The translations under genes and the position numbers were made by a program. 64,000 nucleotides of DNA from Verrucomicrobiota bacterium (GTDB taxonomy: Bacteria; Verrucomicrobiota; Lentisphaeria; JABSQK01; JAJFLO01). The notes below the pieces were generated by a model. The model was not told where the DNA came from. It made no database searches and saw only the letters and a list, made by a program, of their open reading frames with translations. Shown here in pieces: positions 35,842-44,937 of this stretch (the first letter of the stretch is position 1; each line of letters opens with the position of its first letter). The stretch covers positions 33,744 through 97,743 of the forward strand of contig JAJFLQ010000116.1 in the NCBI GenBank assembly GCA_021772615.1, given 5' to 3'.

Positions 35842-36669
35842 ATGCCCGTCACATTAAGTACACGTCAAGAGCCGGCCGAAACCGATGTGCACGCTGCCAT
35901 CCCGGCTCGGCCAACATTCCTGTTGATCGGTGCGGCCAAGGCCGGGACAACAACAGTATCGGATATCCTTCGCGAACACCCACAAGTATGCGGTCCGCGA
36001 AACGGATCCAAAGAGGTTCATTATTTCGATGAAAGGTATGAAACCCATTCGCCGGAATGGTATTTCAGCCAGTTCTCGGCGAACATCGCAGTCGGCGAAT
36101 TCACGCCGAGCTATCTCTACCTCACCGAGTGCCGCGACAGAATTCACGATACGCTTGGCGACAATATTCGCTTTATCGTCGCACTGAGGAACCCGGTAGA
36201 TCGTGCATTTGCACACTATTGCCACGCGATCAACCACTGGTGGGAGCCGAAATACAGGCCACTTGGTTATCCCATAGAGGATCTCAATTTCGAGGACGCC
36301 ATCGCGCAGGAGGCGGAGCGTTTGGCATCCGGCGAATTCCACATTCGTCATCTCAGTTATTACAGCAAGGGACTATACGCGAATCAATTGCAATGGTATT
36401 TCCAGCGGTTCCCGCGGGAGTCATTTTTTATCTATACTCTGGATGAATTCATTTCGAATCCACACGCGGTACTGCGACGCCTTTGCGAATTTGTCGAGGT
36501 CGATGCCGACGTTACGTTTACGCGGCCAGACCGACGTCTGAACGCGCAGACCAACCGTACAATGGATCCGGCGACGCGGGTTGCATTAACCTGCCGCTAT
36601 GCCCCATCGATACGCCAACTTGAAGACCTTCTGGGTAGAGATTTTTCAACCTGGTTGCCAGCCCTATAG
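35842..36669 (+). CDS. Sulfotransferase
   Basis: The 275-residue enzyme is a PAPS-dependent sulfotransferase. LIGAAKAGTTTVSDIL near residue 30 is the 5'-phosphosulfate-binding loop, and VALRNPVDRAFAHYCHAIN near 112-130 is the 3'-phosphate-binding segment with the conserved Arg and Ser-equivalent. HHL...YSKGLYANQL is the region that usually holds the acceptor side. It is the only sulfotransferase in the window and implies a sulfated glycan, or glycan-linked molecule, at the surface. The next gene, at 36692, starts 22 bases after the stop. Confidence 0.88.
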   Translation: MPVTLSTRQEPAETDVHAAIPARPTFLLIGAAKAGTTTVSDILREHPQVCGPRNGSKEVHYFDERYETHSPEWYFSQFSANIAVGEFTPSYLYLTECRDRIHDTLGDNIRFIVALRNPVDRAFAHYCHAINHWWEPKYRPLGYPIEDLNFEDAIAQEAERLASGEFHIRHLSYYSKGLYANQLQWYFQRFPRESFFIYTLDEFISNPHAVLRRLCEFVEVDADVTFTRPDRRLNAQTNRTMDPATRVALTCRYAPSIRQLEDLLGRDFSTWLPAL

Positions 36670-36691
36670 CGTTCACTGGATACACGGCAAG

Positions 36692-38149
36692 ATGAAAATT
36701 CTAATGAGTTTTGTAAATCAGTACTTCAGCACCCGGCACACGCTGGCCGTCTTTGATGATGTCAGCGGAAACGCAGAATGGATTTTTACGCCGAACCTGC
36801 CGTGGGAGCAAAAGGGATGTACGGGACTGTGCAGCGACGGTCAAAATATCTATGTCTGCTACCAGGATGCCGGGCTTGTCACCTTCGACCGGCACCTCGG
36901 GATCAAGCATATATATTCGCTGCAATTGGCAAAGGAGCCACATTCGGTTCAATACCACGGACGTGCCCTGTACGTCGTGAGCACCGGTTCGAATTCCATT
37001 GTTCGATGCGACCTCGGTCACGATGGTGATGTGATCGACGAACGGGTCTACTGGACCATGCCCGGGGCAACGAAAACGGAAGGCGACGTGTTTCATCTAA
37101 ATTCATTGACATTCGACGGCAATGGCCGGGCAGGCGCTACGCTCTTTGGCCGTAAGACTGATGGCAGCTGGCAGAATGCGAATCAGGGTTGCCTGATCGC
37201 CCTCGACGATGTCGATGAACCAATATTCTCTAACCTGCGCAATCCGCATACCGCATTTGCGTCGTCCGCTGGCCTTGTGTTTGCTGAATCCGGCGCCGGG
37301 AGACTTATTCGCGAGGACGGCGTGAAGGTCGACCTCGGTGGATATGTTCGCGGCATTGCGGAACACGACGGTGTGCTGATTGCCGCGTCCAATACCCGAC
37401 GCAAGATTTCGCATAGTCTGGGCAAATGGCAGCGAACGGGGTCGCTCGAAGACGGAGATAACGATCTCATTCTGCATTTTTTGGATCCGGCCACGCTGCA
37501 CGTGACCCAATCGCGGAGCATCCGCGCACTGGGCCTGGAGATATTCGACCTGCTGGTCGTTGATGCGCCCGACCTGCCGAGATACTCGATGGCCGAGGCC
37601 GCACAATCGCGAATTCTCGATGTCGAGAATTATATCGCGGATATGCACACCCGGTTAACGGACGAACACGCACGGCTGCAGCGCGAACTTTCGCAGGAAA
37701 AGGCGGTTACGCGACAGTGCCGGCAATACATCCGCGAAATCAAGAATCGTGAATGTGCCTTCTATGCCCAGATCATTCGCAACCGCTGGAAGAGCCTGTG
37801 CATGAACGGCTCCGCTATCGCTACCGTTGCCCTTTTCGGCGCCGGCGAATACACTCGCTGGCTCCTGAAGCAGGTCGATGACGTGCCGGGACCAAGGATT
37901 GTATCGATAATTGACGATCGCCCGACAGACGGTTGCTGCATCGACGGAATACCGGTGGTGTGCCCGCAACACGCGCCAATTGATTCTATAGATGCGATTA
38001 TACTGTCGACCGACAGTGCCTTTGCGAAGCTGTCGACACGTGTTGCTGCATGTTACGGCAGCCATGTCAAGACCATTAACTTAAGCGCCGACTTGCCGGA
38101 TGGCCCCTACGAGAAACACGAGGTGAATCATGCCCGATCCCGATGCTGA
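36692..38149 (+). CDS. Beta-propeller-like protein with coiled coil and Rossmann module
   Basis: Starting at the ATG at 36692 the protein is 485 residues. The first about 300 residues contain repeated blade-like motifs such as GLCSDGQNIYVCYQ, GRALYVVSTGSNSIVRC, LNSLTFDGNGRAGATLFG and RGIAEHDGVLIAASN, suggesting a beta-propeller as in TIGR03032/DUF4915-like proteins (weak memory). A charged helix at about 307-350 could be a coiled coil. The last about 100 residues are the Rossmann-like module, with VALFGAGEYTRWLL, IIDDRP and IILSTDSAFAK. The enzymatic role is unknown. It overlaps the next gene by 20 bases. Confidence 0.55.
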   Translation: MKILMSFVNQYFSTRHTLAVFDDVSGNAEWIFTPNLPWEQKGCTGLCSDGQNIYVCYQDAGLVTFDRHLGIKHIYSLQLAKEPHSVQYHGRALYVVSTGSNSIVRCDLGHDGDVIDERVYWTMPGATKTEGDVFHLNSLTFDGNGRAGATLFGRKTDGSWQNANQGCLIALDDVDEPIFSNLRNPHTAFASSAGLVFAESGAGRLIREDGVKVDLGGYVRGIAEHDGVLIAASNTRRKISHSLGKWQRTGSLEDGDNDLILHFLDPATLHVTQSRSIRALGLEIFDLLVVDAPDLPRYSMAEAAQSRILDVENYIADMHTRLTDEHARLQRELSQEKAVTRQCRQYIREIKNRECAFYAQIIRNRWKSLCMNGSAIATVALFGAGEYTRWLLKQVDDVPGPRIVSIIDDRPTDGCCIDGIPVVCPQHAPIDSIDAIILSTDSAFAKLSTRVAACYGSHVKTINLSADLPDGPYEKHEVNHARSRC

Positions 38150-39821
38150 CACCACGACCGCGGATCTCGTCGCGGATCCGGTGTTCTGTCCCTTCCCATG
38201 GATGCATCTTGATATCAATCCGCAAGGCACAGTGAAGGTGTGTTGTCGCGGGTCCGGTTGCGTAAAGTCCGCAGATGGTAATGAGATGTCGATTTACCAC
38301 CACTCCATGGACGATATCTGGAACTCGACGCATATGCGCGACATCCGCAGTCGGATACTGGCCGGCAAGCGCGTTGCTGATTGTGTGAATTGCTACCGCC
38401 AGGAAAAGGAAACGGGCAGCAGCTATAGAATCCATTCCATTCGTCAATGGGACGCCGGGGAACTTCGCACCCGCATTGCGCAATCAATAGGCGACGGCCA
38501 CCATGTCGCAGGAAGCCCGTCCTATTACCAGATAAATTCAGGAAATCTCTGTAATGTGAAATGTCGCATGTGCTCGTCGACGTTCAGTTCTCTGATCGAG
38601 GAAGATGATGTACACAACAAATGGGCGCCACATCGTTATCTTGGCGCACAACGGCTATGGAAAGACAATCGCGCCGTGTTGTCCCCCCGGGTCGCAGGTG
38701 TGCGGATCGAAGGCGATATTTCATGTCCGTCAACGGATCGGGTGGTCGTTTCCGGATCAGGCACAATGACCGTGGCCATGCCCGGAACAGTCGCCCTGTG
38801 TCAATTAAGTCTGGAGATTATCACCGTGCTGCGAGCCGTGCGCATCTTTATCAACGACGCGCAGGTTCTGGCCCGGCGCAGACCTGGAGTTGCCGCGGTT
38901 GATCTGACCATGCTGCCGGATGCACCGTGGCTGTCGGTACGTATAGAGGGAGATTGCGACATTCGGAATATTGTCGTTGAACGTCAGATAGACCACACGG
39001 TGCCGGCGCTCGCATCCAAACAGGAAGGACGCGTATTCGGTTCACGTTTTAAAAATGAGGAGCCGTGGCATCGGCAGGCGGATTTTGTGTTTGGTGAATT
39101 GCTCGGTGCGCCGGAAGATATTCGATCGCTGTATTTCACGGGCGGCGAGCCATTTATCATACCCAATGTCGAGCAAATGATTGGGCACCTTCTGGATCAC
39201 GGCGTCGCGGACAGAGTTCGCCTGAAATTCAACACCAACTGCACCATTGTCCGCGCGCCGATGCTGGAGAAGCTGGCGCAGTTCCAGGAGGTCAATATCG
39301 CGCTGAGCCTGGACTCCTACGGCCCTTATCATGAGTACATGCGATTTCCCGGAAAATGGAAATCGATCGATCGAAACATCCGCAAACTTGCCGCGTTGCC
39401 AAACGTCAATTTGTTCGCAGTGCCAATTGTGCAGATCTACAACGTGCTGTATCTACCGGAGTTATTCGACTATATAAGCCAGTTCGATATCACGTTTACG
39501 GCGCATTACCTGTCAATTCCAACGTTTCTGCAGATATCATTGCTGCCACGTTCGGTACTTGATGGCGCGGTGGACAGAATACAACAGTTTATCGACCAGT
39601 CACCGCGCACCCGTGGCCCCTTGCAAGGCGTGGTCAAGCGGCTCCGTGACATGAAGTCGCGATACACGCCGGAACGGTTCAGTGAGTTTCTTGAGTTTAC
39701 GTGGGATCTCGATGCATCGCGCGGTCAATGCTTTCGTGACACGTTCAAGGAACTAGCGTCGTTGCTTGTCGAGGCTGGTGTCGACCTTACTGAACAACAC
39801 CGGTATTTCGAATCTGCATGA
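38130..39821 (+). CDS. Twitch-type radical SAM enzyme with beta-rich insertion
   Basis: The 563-residue enzyme starts FCPFPWMHLDINPQGTVKVC, with C20, C38, C39, C44, C85 and C88 forming likely extra cluster sites of twitch-type radical SAM proteins. The radical SAM cluster is C141-x3-C145-x2-C148 (NLCNVKCRMCSS), and GGEPFIIP is at 338-345. Between them residues about 183-295 are beta-strand-rich (ISCPSTDRVVVSGSGTMTVA and so on) and absent from usual members. The start has GAGGTG five bases upstream. It likely modifies a sugar, lipid or peptide of the glycan pathway; the reaction is unknown. Confidence 0.8.
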   Translation: MPDPDADTTTADLVADPVFCPFPWMHLDINPQGTVKVCCRGSGCVKSADGNEMSIYHHSMDDIWNSTHMRDIRSRILAGKRVADCVNCYRQEKETGSSYRIHSIRQWDAGELRTRIAQSIGDGHHVAGSPSYYQINSGNLCNVKCRMCSSTFSSLIEEDDVHNKWAPHRYLGAQRLWKDNRAVLSPRVAGVRIEGDISCPSTDRVVVSGSGTMTVAMPGTVALCQLSLEIITVLRAVRIFINDAQVLARRRPGVAAVDLTMLPDAPWLSVRIEGDCDIRNIVVERQIDHTVPALASKQEGRVFGSRFKNEEPWHRQADFVFGELLGAPEDIRSLYFTGGEPFIIPNVEQMIGHLLDHGVADRVRLKFNTNCTIVRAPMLEKLAQFQEVNIALSLDSYGPYHEYMRFPGKWKSIDRNIRKLAALPNVNLFAVPIVQIYNVLYLPELFDYISQFDITFTAHYLSIPTFLQISLLPRSVLDGAVDRIQQFIDQSPRTRGPLQGVVKRLRDMKSRYTPERFSEFLEFTWDLDASRGQCFRDTFKELASLLVEAGVDLTEQHRYFESA

Positions 39822-39930
39822 TGCGGAATAAAAACGGACAGAATTTGAGCCGTCGTTGGCACGTGAAGCGCGGCGCAGTTAATGAAACCAGAGCGTTTGA
39901 TACACTCAAAGCACAGGCAAGGAGCCGACC

Positions 39931-40647
39931 ATGTTCAGGATGATCAAAAAAACCGATTATTGGGAGGGGCACACAAACTTCCCCGACCTGAAGGGATCAC
40001 ACGGGCTGAAGCATGTCCAGGACGTGTTCGTTCTCAATCAGCTAATCGGCGTCACCGGCGCGACGATCTGCGAGATCGGCGGGGGCACCAGTCGTGTGCT
40101 CAAGCAGTTGAAACCCGATAACGAATGCTGGAATATCGACAAGCTCGAGGGTGCCGGAAATGGACCACTTGAGAATTTGAACGGAACTGAGATACGGCTC
40201 ATCAGAGAATACATCGGGGACTTCTCTACAGAGATTCCGGCGAGCTACTTCGACTACGTTATTTCCGTGTCAGTGATCGAGCACATTTCTGCACATGACC
40301 TCGACAATGCTTTTACAGACTGTCTGCGTATTCTAAAAGACGGCGGCATTATGATCCATGCCATAGACCTCTATCTGCCGGATCATGACGATCCAGATCC
40401 GTGCACGGCGTATCACAAGCGCATACGGGCATATCGCAAGGCATTAGACACCTTGAACGGCAAGTTTGCGTGGCTCGAACCACCAGAGTTAACCACCGAT
40501 CCCTACTCATCCGCACGGTATGCTTCGAATTCGGATTTGACATTGCACGGCTGGAATCAGTTCTCGCCGGGCTTCAAGGACGTGCGCGCTCGTTCGCAAT
40601 CATGCAGCCTCGCCGTCGGCTGCCGAAAGACCGGGCAGGCGGCGTGA
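39931..40647 (+). CDS. SAM-dependent methyltransferase
   Basis: The 238-residue class I methyltransferase has ATICEIGGGTSRVLKQL (motif I with GxGxS), an acidic residue in WNIDKLEGAG, and VISVSVIEHISAHDLDNAF (motif VI-like), then GGIMIHAIDLYLPDHDD. The AAGGAG six bases before the ATG gives a good ribosome binding site. It ends with TGA overlapping the ATG of the giant glycosyltransferase by one base (TGATG), so the two are translationally coupled. A role in capping or methylating the glycan is plausible from this context. Confidence 0.8.
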   Translation: MFRMIKKTDYWEGHTNFPDLKGSHGLKHVQDVFVLNQLIGVTGATICEIGGGTSRVLKQLKPDNECWNIDKLEGAGNGPLENLNGTEIRLIREYIGDFSTEIPASYFDYVISVSVIEHISAHDLDNAFTDCLRILKDGGIMIHAIDLYLPDHDDPDPCTAYHKRIRAYRKALDTLNGKFAWLEPPELTTDPYSSARYASNSDLTLHGWNQFSPGFKDVRARSQSCSLAVGCRKTGQAA

Positions 40648-43600
40648 TGTCAATTCGTGCGACAGACCTGCTTGTCCTGGGCAACGGGCCCTCGTTGAAG
40701 CCGGAATTCTTTGAACAGTTTAGCGGCGTGCGATGTCTCGGCATGAACGCCGCCTACCGCTATTGGGATCGGATCGCGTGGTATCCCGACCTTTACTGCT
40801 GCCTCGACGACCAACTGGTATTGTCGCATGCCGACGAGATCACTCGTCTCATCCGCACACGTCAATGCAAGATTTTCTTTCTGCACCAGAATATTCTGAC
40901 GGCGCAGCCGCATCTGGCGGAGCAGGATGATGTGTATTTTCTGCCCCAGCTGCGTCCGGGCGAGAACAGCGCGTTGCTGTGCGACGAGTTCGGCCTGGCG
41001 CACCGGCCGAGTCCGATATTTCAGTCCACCAATCCTTCCAAGCTCACCACCGGCAGCTACAGCCTGCGATTCGCGGCGTACCTGGGCTTTCGCCGGCTCG
41101 GGCTCATCGGCATCGATTGCAGGTATGTCGAATACATACAGGGTTGCGGGCGCGTCGGTGGATTGGTGCTGGAGATGAAGGAAACGCCGGCGAGCAACCC
41201 GAACTATTTCTTCAGCGATTACCAGCAGAAGGGCGATCGATACAATATACCCAACCCCGAGGTACACCAGGGAAACCTGCACCTGCAGGCGTTCGAGGCC
41301 CTGCGCGACGACATTGCCGAATACAATATTGATATGACTGTGAGTGTCTGTACCACGGCATCAGAGTTATATGACCAGCATGTTTTTCCGTACAAGCCGC
41401 TGGATGCCTTCGTCGATTACCACGCACTGTCCGCGGTATTCATGCCCTTCACCACAGATGATGTGGAAAAGCTTGTTGCGAATCTTCGGACCTGGGCGCG
41501 TCCCGGGCAGAGACCGTATATCTTCCCGCCGTCGTCGCCGCGCGTCGCATTGCACCTCGCCATGAACGGTTTTCGCGACACGACACTGGAAGACCGCATC
41601 CGCGACATCTTCGCTCAGGCGAAGCTGTCACGTTATTTTTCGGAGATCGTCTTTCATTATTCCGAACTCGACGGGCTTCGCGATCTGTACACCCGCGATT
41701 TCATCGGCGACTGCGGACCGGAGGGATACATGGCGGGTCCGAACAATCAATTCTTCGATATCATCAACACCTTTTCCGAAGGGATGTCGCATATCACCGT
41801 CATCGAGGCCGATGCGGTCCCTATTCGCGCGGATTGGCTGCGGGCATTGGCCGATCTGGCCGCGGGACCGGAGCGATTCTGGATCTGCGGCAGCCACTAC
41901 CGGGGCCGCGCGCGGATCAAGGCGGTGACGCATATCAACGGCAATGCGGTCTATCATGTCGGTGACCCCGGCTTCCGGAATTTCTTCAAGACCCGGTTCC
42001 TTCCGTATTTCTATGACCGCATGAAATCGGCGCCGCATCTGTGCTACGATATTCTGTTGCACGACTATTTCGCCGGTGTCCACACCGGCGACGCCGACAA
42101 TGAGCGCCTGGCCGAGTGGAAGCGGACGCTGCCGCTCCTGAGATACGCAAATATCATTGTCGATCTTTCGCACGACCACGACCGGGCGCCGGAAAATCTT
42201 CTGTCGCTCGACGCATTGCGCAATGGATTCCCGGACACATACCTTGTCCACGGCGCCGTGGACAAGCTGTTGGGACCGACGGTGAACGGGCAGCCGCGCG
42301 GCGCGATGCAGTCAGACGTCCGGAACGTCGCCATCACGCAACCCGCCGGCGGCGATTCACAGGGTGTTCCCGAGGTGTTCCTTATCGACCCGGATTGCAC
42401 GTCGTACATGGGGCACTACATGGCGTATAATGCCAGGCTGTCGGCAATTTTCGCACAGCAAAGCCTGCACGTCACCGTACTGGCGAATACGGCAATCGAT
42501 AAGGCTGTCGTCGCCGATCACCCGGAGATTGATCCGCGCCTCTCGTTCCGAACCTGGGAGATCCACGACAAGGCAGAGGACTGGCCGGATCTCGTTGCCG
42601 CGCGACGCACACTCACGGAGATCTTCATGACGCGACGAGCCGGCGGTCAAGTACCGCCCGCAGTTGTCTATATGTACTGCGGCACGCTCGAGGTTGTGCA
42701 AATTTTCCGGGAGCTGTTCGAAAAAGGGCTCGATTTGTACGTGCACATCAACCTCTTTCGCGCGCCGTTTCTCGATGTCGCTGCGCCACGGTTTGTGCGT
42801 AAATGGTCCGCTCTCATCCACTGGCTTGATGATCACCGCGATCGGTTCACCGTCACCGCACCAACCGTTCACGTGCAGCAGGACATGATCCGTGCGTTCA
42901 AGGTTTGCCTGCCGGTGGCCGTACACCCGGGAACGGCCGTGACCGACGACGACTTCCCTGCCCTGCAACGACGGCAACGACCAGCTGCCGCGCCCGCACG
43001 TGTAGTGTTTCCCGGATCGTTGCGCACCGAAAAAGGGCGCTATCTCACGATCGAATCGATTCAATCGCTGCATCGCATTGCGCCGGACGTCGTTTGTGCG
43101 CTGCGTCTACCACAAACCATTAACAAGGCGCTGGCGGATGATATCGCCGGGACGCTCCCGGACAACATCGACGCCTTTCGCGGCGAACTAACCACCGACG
43201 AATTCAACCGCATGTTCATGGACAGTCACGTCGCCGTGATCCCTTATCTACCGAAGGCCTTTGCCAAACGCACGTCCGGCATTCTCATCGACGCGATCTA
43301 CTTCGGCTTGCCGGTCGTGGCACTGCCCGGCACGTGGCTTGCCGACACTGTCGCGGATCTGGGCTGCGGTGTGGTCGCGCAATCCGCCACACCGGCAGCG
43401 ATTGTCGAGGCCGTTCAGACTGTTCTGGCCGATCTCGACGCGTTCCAGCAACGCACAACCGCAGCGGCACGGACGTGGTTCAAAAACAATTCATGGTCGG
43501 CGCTGGCGCATTCGATCCTCGACACCGAAACACTATGCCGCGACAGCGCCGCACGAGCCCAATTTCCTCCACCACGATCCACGGCCGAAACAGCGGATCC

Positions 43601-44936
43601 TTTGGACATCGCGTTCAGCGGCCTGCGGCGGCGCGGGATCCGTACGATCGCCTTGTACGGCGCCGGCGCGCACACCCGAAAATTGATCGAACGCCAAAAG
43701 ATTCCGGATTATATCGAGGTCCGTGCTGTGGTCGACGACTACGCCACCGGCACTGTGTGCGACATTCCCGTTGTGAAACCGGATTGCGCCGCGGTCGCCG
43801 CGGCAGGATGCGACGCGATCGTGATATCCAGCGACACCATCGAGGCAAAGCTTTGGCGGCAGGCTGTCAGCCGCGGTCTGCATCCGGTCTTTACATTGTA
43901 TGGTTGGCAGAAGCAAGACCCGGATCGCGTGGCCTATGTCCAGAGTCTGTTTCGGCACTTCGAAACATGCGGACTCACCCACATCGCCATCTACGGCGGT
44001 GGTCTGTTCACGCACAACCTCATGCAGGCCGATGCGATTCCCGACAACGGCCGCGTAGCGTGCATTCTTGACGACGGCTTCGAAGGCAAGATACTTGACA
44101 CAGCGGTACGAAATCCTGATAACGTGGCGGATGTCGCGCCATTCGATACTGTAGTGATCGCCTCGGACACCGTTGCGGCACGGTTGCGGAGCAATGCCGT
44201 CGGCAGAGGATGCCGCAATGTCTATGTTATTCACACACCGCCGAATGAGGATCAGCTCGTACGCGATTTTATGGACGCCATGCCCTCGCGATCGTGTCTT
44301 ACGGTCGACCGGCCGGATGTCCCCGAGCTGGCAGCGCTCGTGCGTGGCAACTGGGAGGTCCACGCCGTACATGTAGACGAGCGCGATCGTCGGTTGCTGT
44401 CGGAGCGATTTGGAAATCGCAATCCCTACGTCCATATTCATGACATCATCGGACACACACCTGCTACCGCAGACACCGCGCCGCACCCGGCTGTTGCCGA
44501 TGTTCCTGTTGGAGCCACGAACGATGGGGCCTCGCACGTCCGCGGACCGTGCCTGCCGACAAGCGGGGTGCGCCACATCGAATACCTCAGAATCGGCGCT
44601 GCTGCACGTACGCTTGACATCCTACAGGCGTTTCCCTGGCGCCGGACACGGCCGGCTGTAGTCTTGTGCCGGTTTGACGACGCGGAAAGCGCCGGCGACG
44701 GCCCGCACGCGGTCGCCGTGGCAGCTGCATTGAAGCGTGTAGACTATCGGCTCCTGGTGTCGGCATGGCAGGCGCCGACACATCCGAATGGTCCACTGAA
44801 CTGGCAGCGATTCACGCGCGATCACGCCAAACTTGGCGCCAACGAAAATGTCGGTTGGATCATTGGCTTCGCAGACGTAGCATATCACCAAGCCTTCGTG
44901 GACCACCTTGTCACCTCAGGCTTTGACGTGGAATAA
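40647..44936 (+). CDS. Giant multi-domain glycosyltransferase (1,429 residues)
   Basis: Domains in order: residues 1-260, a GNGPSL-type transferase (LVLGNGPSLKPEFFEQF, GFRRLGLIGIDCRY); about 270-520, a GT-A-like domain with HYSELDGL and VIEADAVPIR; about 577-965, a GT4-type GT-B domain with VFPGSLRTEKGRYLTIES and VIPYLPKAFAKRTSGILIDA; two tandem Rossmann-like modules at about 997-1085 (IALYGAGAHTRKLI) and 1108-1205 (IAIYGGGLFTHNLM); and a C-terminal alpha/beta domain from about 1230 of unknown type. It might add several sugars processively. The ORF could start at 40401, but that would overlap the methyltransferase frame by 247 bases; the ATG at 40647 is favoured. Confidence 0.75.
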   Translation: MSIRATDLLVLGNGPSLKPEFFEQFSGVRCLGMNAAYRYWDRIAWYPDLYCCLDDQLVLSHADEITRLIRTRQCKIFFLHQNILTAQPHLAEQDDVYFLPQLRPGENSALLCDEFGLAHRPSPIFQSTNPSKLTTGSYSLRFAAYLGFRRLGLIGIDCRYVEYIQGCGRVGGLVLEMKETPASNPNYFFSDYQQKGDRYNIPNPEVHQGNLHLQAFEALRDDIAEYNIDMTVSVCTTASELYDQHVFPYKPLDAFVDYHALSAVFMPFTTDDVEKLVANLRTWARPGQRPYIFPPSSPRVALHLAMNGFRDTTLEDRIRDIFAQAKLSRYFSEIVFHYSELDGLRDLYTRDFIGDCGPEGYMAGPNNQFFDIINTFSEGMSHITVIEADAVPIRADWLRALADLAAGPERFWICGSHYRGRARIKAVTHINGNAVYHVGDPGFRNFFKTRFLPYFYDRMKSAPHLCYDILLHDYFAGVHTGDADNERLAEWKRTLPLLRYANIIVDLSHDHDRAPENLLSLDALRNGFPDTYLVHGAVDKLLGPTVNGQPRGAMQSDVRNVAITQPAGGDSQGVPEVFLIDPDCTSYMGHYMAYNARLSAIFAQQSLHVTVLANTAIDKAVVADHPEIDPRLSFRTWEIHDKAEDWPDLVAARRTLTEIFMTRRAGGQVPPAVVYMYCGTLEVVQIFRELFEKGLDLYVHINLFRAPFLDVAAPRFVRKWSALIHWLDDHRDRFTVTAPTVHVQQDMIRAFKVCLPVAVHPGTAVTDDDFPALQRRQRPAAAPARVVFPGSLRTEKGRYLTIESIQSLHRIAPDVVCALRLPQTINKALADDIAGTLPDNIDAFRGELTTDEFNRMFMDSHVAVIPYLPKAFAKRTSGILIDAIYFGLPVVALPGTWLADTVADLGCGVVAQSATPAAIVEAVQTVLADLDAFQQRTTAAARTWFKNNSWSALAHSILDTETLCRDSAARAQFPPPRSTAETADPLDIAFSGLRRRGIRTIALYGAGAHTRKLIERQKIPDYIEVRAVVDDYATGTVCDIPVVKPDCAAVAAAGCDAIVISSDTIEAKLWRQAVSRGLHPVFTLYGWQKQDPDRVAYVQSLFRHFETCGLTHIAIYGGGLFTHNLMQADAIPDNGRVACILDDGFEGKILDTAVRNPDNVADVAPFDTVVIASDTVAARLRSNAVGRGCRNVYVIHTPPNEDQLVRDFMDAMPSRSCLTVDRPDVPELAALVRGNWEVHAVHVDERDRRLLSERFGNRNPYVHIHDIIGHTPATADTAPHPAVADVPVGATNDGASHVRGPCLPTSGVRHIEYLRIGAAARTLDILQAFPWRRTRPAVVLCRFDDAESAGDGPHAVAVAAALKRVDYRLLVSAWQAPTHPNGPLNWQRFTRDHAKLGANENVGWIIGFADVAYHQAFVDHLVTSGFDVE

Positions 44937-44937
44937 T

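Noticed and set aside
43533..44576. Minus-strand frame of 347 codons inside the giant glycosyltransferase
   Set aside because: Antisense shadow of a coding region with clear domains; no start signal.
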